A DNA stretch of 6,245 bases, taken from positions 1 to 6,245 of the forward strand of contig JAHFIO010000053.1 in NCBI GenBank assembly GCA_023246325.1. The letters run 5' to 3'. Positions 4,228 to 6,245 of the stretch are shown piece by piece. A model generated the notes under the pieces. That model was not told the DNA's origin, searched no databases, and was given only the letters and a program-made list of their open reading frames with translations. Origin of the DNA: Candidatus Uhrbacteria bacterium (GTDB lineage Bacteria; Patescibacteriota; Patescibacteriia; 2-12-FULL-60-25). Numbering within the stretch: position 1 is the stretch's first letter; the number at the start of each line of letters is the position of its first letter. A program made the position numbers and the translations under genes.

Positions 4228-6245
4228 CTATTCTACCGAAATTTTTGTTCTATCCCCCGTTATTTTATTACCTGTATTATCCTCAATAACAGGAAAAAGG
4301 GTATAAGTACTTGTAACTGGAAATATTGACCAAGGTATATTTATATTTAAACGTCTTGGATTAAGAAATTCAGCAATATTCGTGGTAGAACCATCTTCTG
4401 TTTGTAAATAGACAGAAAGTTTTTTTGTATTTGTTATATCGCTTGCAGAAATTTCAATAATATATGGAAATTGATTTTTTGTTAATATATCGTTTTCAAT
4501 TGGTTTTTGTATATGCAGGATAAAAGGCTCTGGTTCAGCATTTAAATTGATTGTTAAAGTGGCGGTTCCTTTATTACCAAAACTATCTGTGACTATAATG
4601 TGAATATCATGAAAACCTTTTTCTAATAAAGCTGGTATATGGATTGTAAAATCCCATGGTGATGTAGTAGTTTCTCCTAAAATATTCCCTAAGTAGGTTG
4701 CCTCTACACGCACAATTTTTTGTGAAGAGCTAACGGATGTATGTAGAATTGATGTACGACTGTTCCAGGTGGCATTTTGTTCGTTCAGGATGGTTATGAT
4801 CGGGTTAGTACCAGACACTCCCTGTTCCATTCCTATAAATCCTGCGGGCAGGGTTGATGTTGTATTCCAACCAGATCGTTTAACCCAATCTTGAACGCCA
4901 TTTTCCCAGTTGGTGAATTGTGGGTCATCGGCATAATTAGAAGGTGCGGGTCCACGTGGGTCATCTTTATCCAAATAATACAATGTATCATGTGCTTCAC
5001 CATGATATGTTGTTTGTTGAATACGATATGGTGGAGTATCTACTGTTGCAGGTAAACCAGTAGTCATATCTATATTTACTTTAACTGTGCTAGTTAAACC
5101 TTGTAATATAGGCTTTATCGTATCATTTGGTGGAGGTGGATTGAATCCTTGTGGTGGTGTATTTACCAAAACACGTTTCATAAATTTATTCCATATTGGT
5201 GCTGCAATTTGTGAACCGTCAGCGCCTTTTTTCATTTCATGATTATCATTATTTCCAACCCAAACCCCAGCAACTAATTGAGGTACATATCCTAAAGTCC
5301 AAGCATCATGATAGTTATTTGTTGTGCCCGTTTTCACAGCAACTGGCCTATCCGGTAAAGTTAAATAATTTTTTTCTCCAAAAATATAAGCACGAGATGC
5401 ATTATCAGACAAAACATCATTTAATTTTAATGCGGAATCTGTATCTAATACACGGTTTGGATCAGGTTTTTTCCACTCTTCAAGTATATTTCCATTTGCA
5501 TCTTCAACTCGTAAAATAGCAGATGTTGGAAATTGTTCACCTTCATTAGCAAAAGCCGCATAGGCATTTGTATGTTCAAGTAATTTTACTTCCCCACCAC
5601 CAAGAACTAAAGACAAACCAAAACGGGATCTTTCATCAAATGTTGTATACCCTAATGTTTTTGCATAGTCTAATACTCGACCTACGCCAACTAAATATAA
5701 CATTTTAACTGCTGGAATATTTAATGACCCTTGTAAAGCAATACGTGCAGAAACAGGCCCGTGTTCTTTTAAGTCATAATTTTTTGGTTCATAATCTTTT
5801 CCTATTTCAGTTTTGAAAACTGTATTTACGTCCCATAAAGTCATTTCTGGTGTATAACCTTTTGCAAATCCTGCTGAATATACGATGGGTTTAAATGAAG
5901 ATCCTGGTTGTCGTGGGCGTAAAGCTACGTTTACCTGTCCGTCATCCACTACATTAAAAAAATCTTTTGAACCAACCATAGATAGTATTTGCCCATTTTT
6001 TGGATCGATTGCAACTAAAGATGCATTAGTAAAATTAAACTTTGATCCTAATGAATTTACTCCCGCCTTTACCTCCTCTTCTGCAATTTTTTCTTTATCC
6101 CAATCTAGCGTTGTTATAACTTTGTATCCGCCTGTTTCGATGGCATTTTGACCGTAAATTGTATTTAATAAAGAACGAACATACATTACAAAATGTGGAG
6201 CTGATATGTCACCTATTTTTTTAGGTATAATTTTTTTTAGTGTAT
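4228..6245 (-). CDS. PBP1A-type penicillin-binding protein, partial (N-terminus outside window)
   Basis: The frame runs from TAG at 4228-4230 to the window edge without a stop. The ATG at 6186 is internal, because 19 upstream codons continue the family sequence (S-A-P-H-F-V-M-Y-V-R, typical of the linker into the transpeptidase domain). About 671 residues are visible. Numbered from the Met at 6186, the transpeptidase has all three catalytic motifs: SSFK (96-99, nucleophile Ser96), SLN (154-156) and KTGT (285-288), with PRQPGSSFKP and L-G-G-G-E-V around them. It would cross-link peptidoglycan outside the cytoplasmic membrane; the expected membrane anchor and GT51 glycosyltransferase domain lie beyond the edge. 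After a proline-rich linker (about 344-353) come a polar segment and two beta-rich domains (about 460-548 and 552-652) that look Ig-like. Related genes are named ponA, mrcA or pbpF; no symbol can be chosen without the N-terminus. Confidence 0.93.
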   Translation of the reverse strand, partial: TLKKIIPKKIGDISAPHFVMYVRSLLNTIYGQNAIETGGYKVITTLDWDKEKIAEEEVKAGVNSLGSKFNFTNASLVAIDPKNGQILSMVGSKDFFNVVDDGQVNVALRPRQPGSSFKPIVYSAGFAKGYTPEMTLWDVNTVFKTEIGKDYEPKNYDLKEHGPVSARIALQGSLNIPAVKMLYLVGVGRVLDYAKTLGYTTFDERSRFGLSLVLGGGEVKLLEHTNAYAAFANEGEQFPTSAILRVEDANGNILEEWKKPDPNRVLDTDSALKLNDVLSDNASRAYIFGEKNYLTLPDRPVAVKTGTTNNYHDAWTLGYVPQLVAGVWVGNNDNHEMKKGADGSQIAAPIWNKFMKRVLVNTPPQGFNPPPPNDTIKPILQGLTSTVKVNIDMTTGLPATVDTPPYRIQQTTYHGEAHDTLYYLDKDDPRGPAPSNYADDPQFTNWENGVQDWVKRSGWNTTSTLPAGFIGMEQGVSGTNPIITILNEQNATWNSRTSILHTSVSSSQKIVRVEATYLGNILGETTTSPWDFTIHIPALLEKGFHDIHIIVTDSFGNKGTATLTINLNAEPEPFILHIQKPIENDILTKNQFPYIIEISASDITNTKKLSVYLQTEDGSTTNIAEFLNPRRLNINIPWSIFPVTSTYTLFPVIEDNTGNKITGDRTKISVE

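Noticed and set aside
5196..6151. Two plus-strand open frames opposite the PBP gene
   Set aside because: They lie antisense to the conserved transpeptidase coding sequence and show no independent family signature.
6184..6186. ATG as the real start of the PBP gene
   Set aside because: Upstream codons to the window edge encode the conserved A-P-H-F-V stretch, with no stop, and a PBP1A-type protein needs an N-terminal anchor and usually a GT51 domain.
1..6245. Alternative genetic code (UGA read as glycine, as in some CPR lineages), prompted by the absence of TGA stop codons
   Set aside because: All genes are full length under the standard code with conserved residues intact and no internal TGA; TAA/TAG bias is expected at this base composition.
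1..6245. Mobile element, CRISPR array, toxin-antitoxin pair or defence system
   Set aside because: No transposase, recombinase, repeat array or such gene pair is present; all coding space is taken by housekeeping genes.

Overview
The window looks like the replication-origin neighbourhood of a small, AT-rich bacterial genome. It most resembles a Candidate Phyla Radiation/Patescibacteria (Parcubacteria-like) organism. That assignment is an inference from the low GC, the bL34, RnpA and trigger-factor-like sequences, the lack of clear Shine-Dalgarno sites and the PBP1A-type protein with Ig-like C-terminal domains. Nothing in the window fixes the taxon.

Layout. Positions 1-481 (+) hold the 3' end of a probable trigger factor gene, overlapped by a small DUF167/YggU gene. 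Positions 473-1312 (-) hold the classic rpmH-rnpA-yidD cluster (bL34, RNase P protein, YidD); its last gene overlaps the DUF167 gene tail-to-tail. Positions 1313-1461 are a divergent control region in which promoters for rpmH (-) and dnaA (+) appear to share one -35 site, and a DnaA-box-like inverted repeat lies on the dnaA -10. Positions 1462-4192 (+) hold dnaA and dnaN, separated by a 193-base spacer with imperfect DnaA boxes and a very AT-rich stretch, the best candidate for oriC. Positions 4228-6245 (-) hold a PBP1A-type peptidoglycan synthase, cut by the window edge, with an intact transpeptidase domain and a long Ig-like extracellular tail.

How the genes fit together. DnaA opens the origin and DnaN is the sliding clamp. 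rpmH, rnpA and yidD serve ribosome assembly, tRNA processing and membrane-protein insertion. yidC, which normally follows yidD, is absent; a convergent gene pair occupies that place. Genes left of the dnaA promoter run leftward and dnaA/dnaN run rightward, as expected around a bidirectional origin; the PBP gene runs against that direction.

All eight genes end in TAA or TAG and read through under the standard code. I see no transposon, CRISPR array, phage gene, tRNA or rRNA. No previously undescribed multi-gene system is evident; the interesting material is regulatory and lies in the two non-coding spacers.
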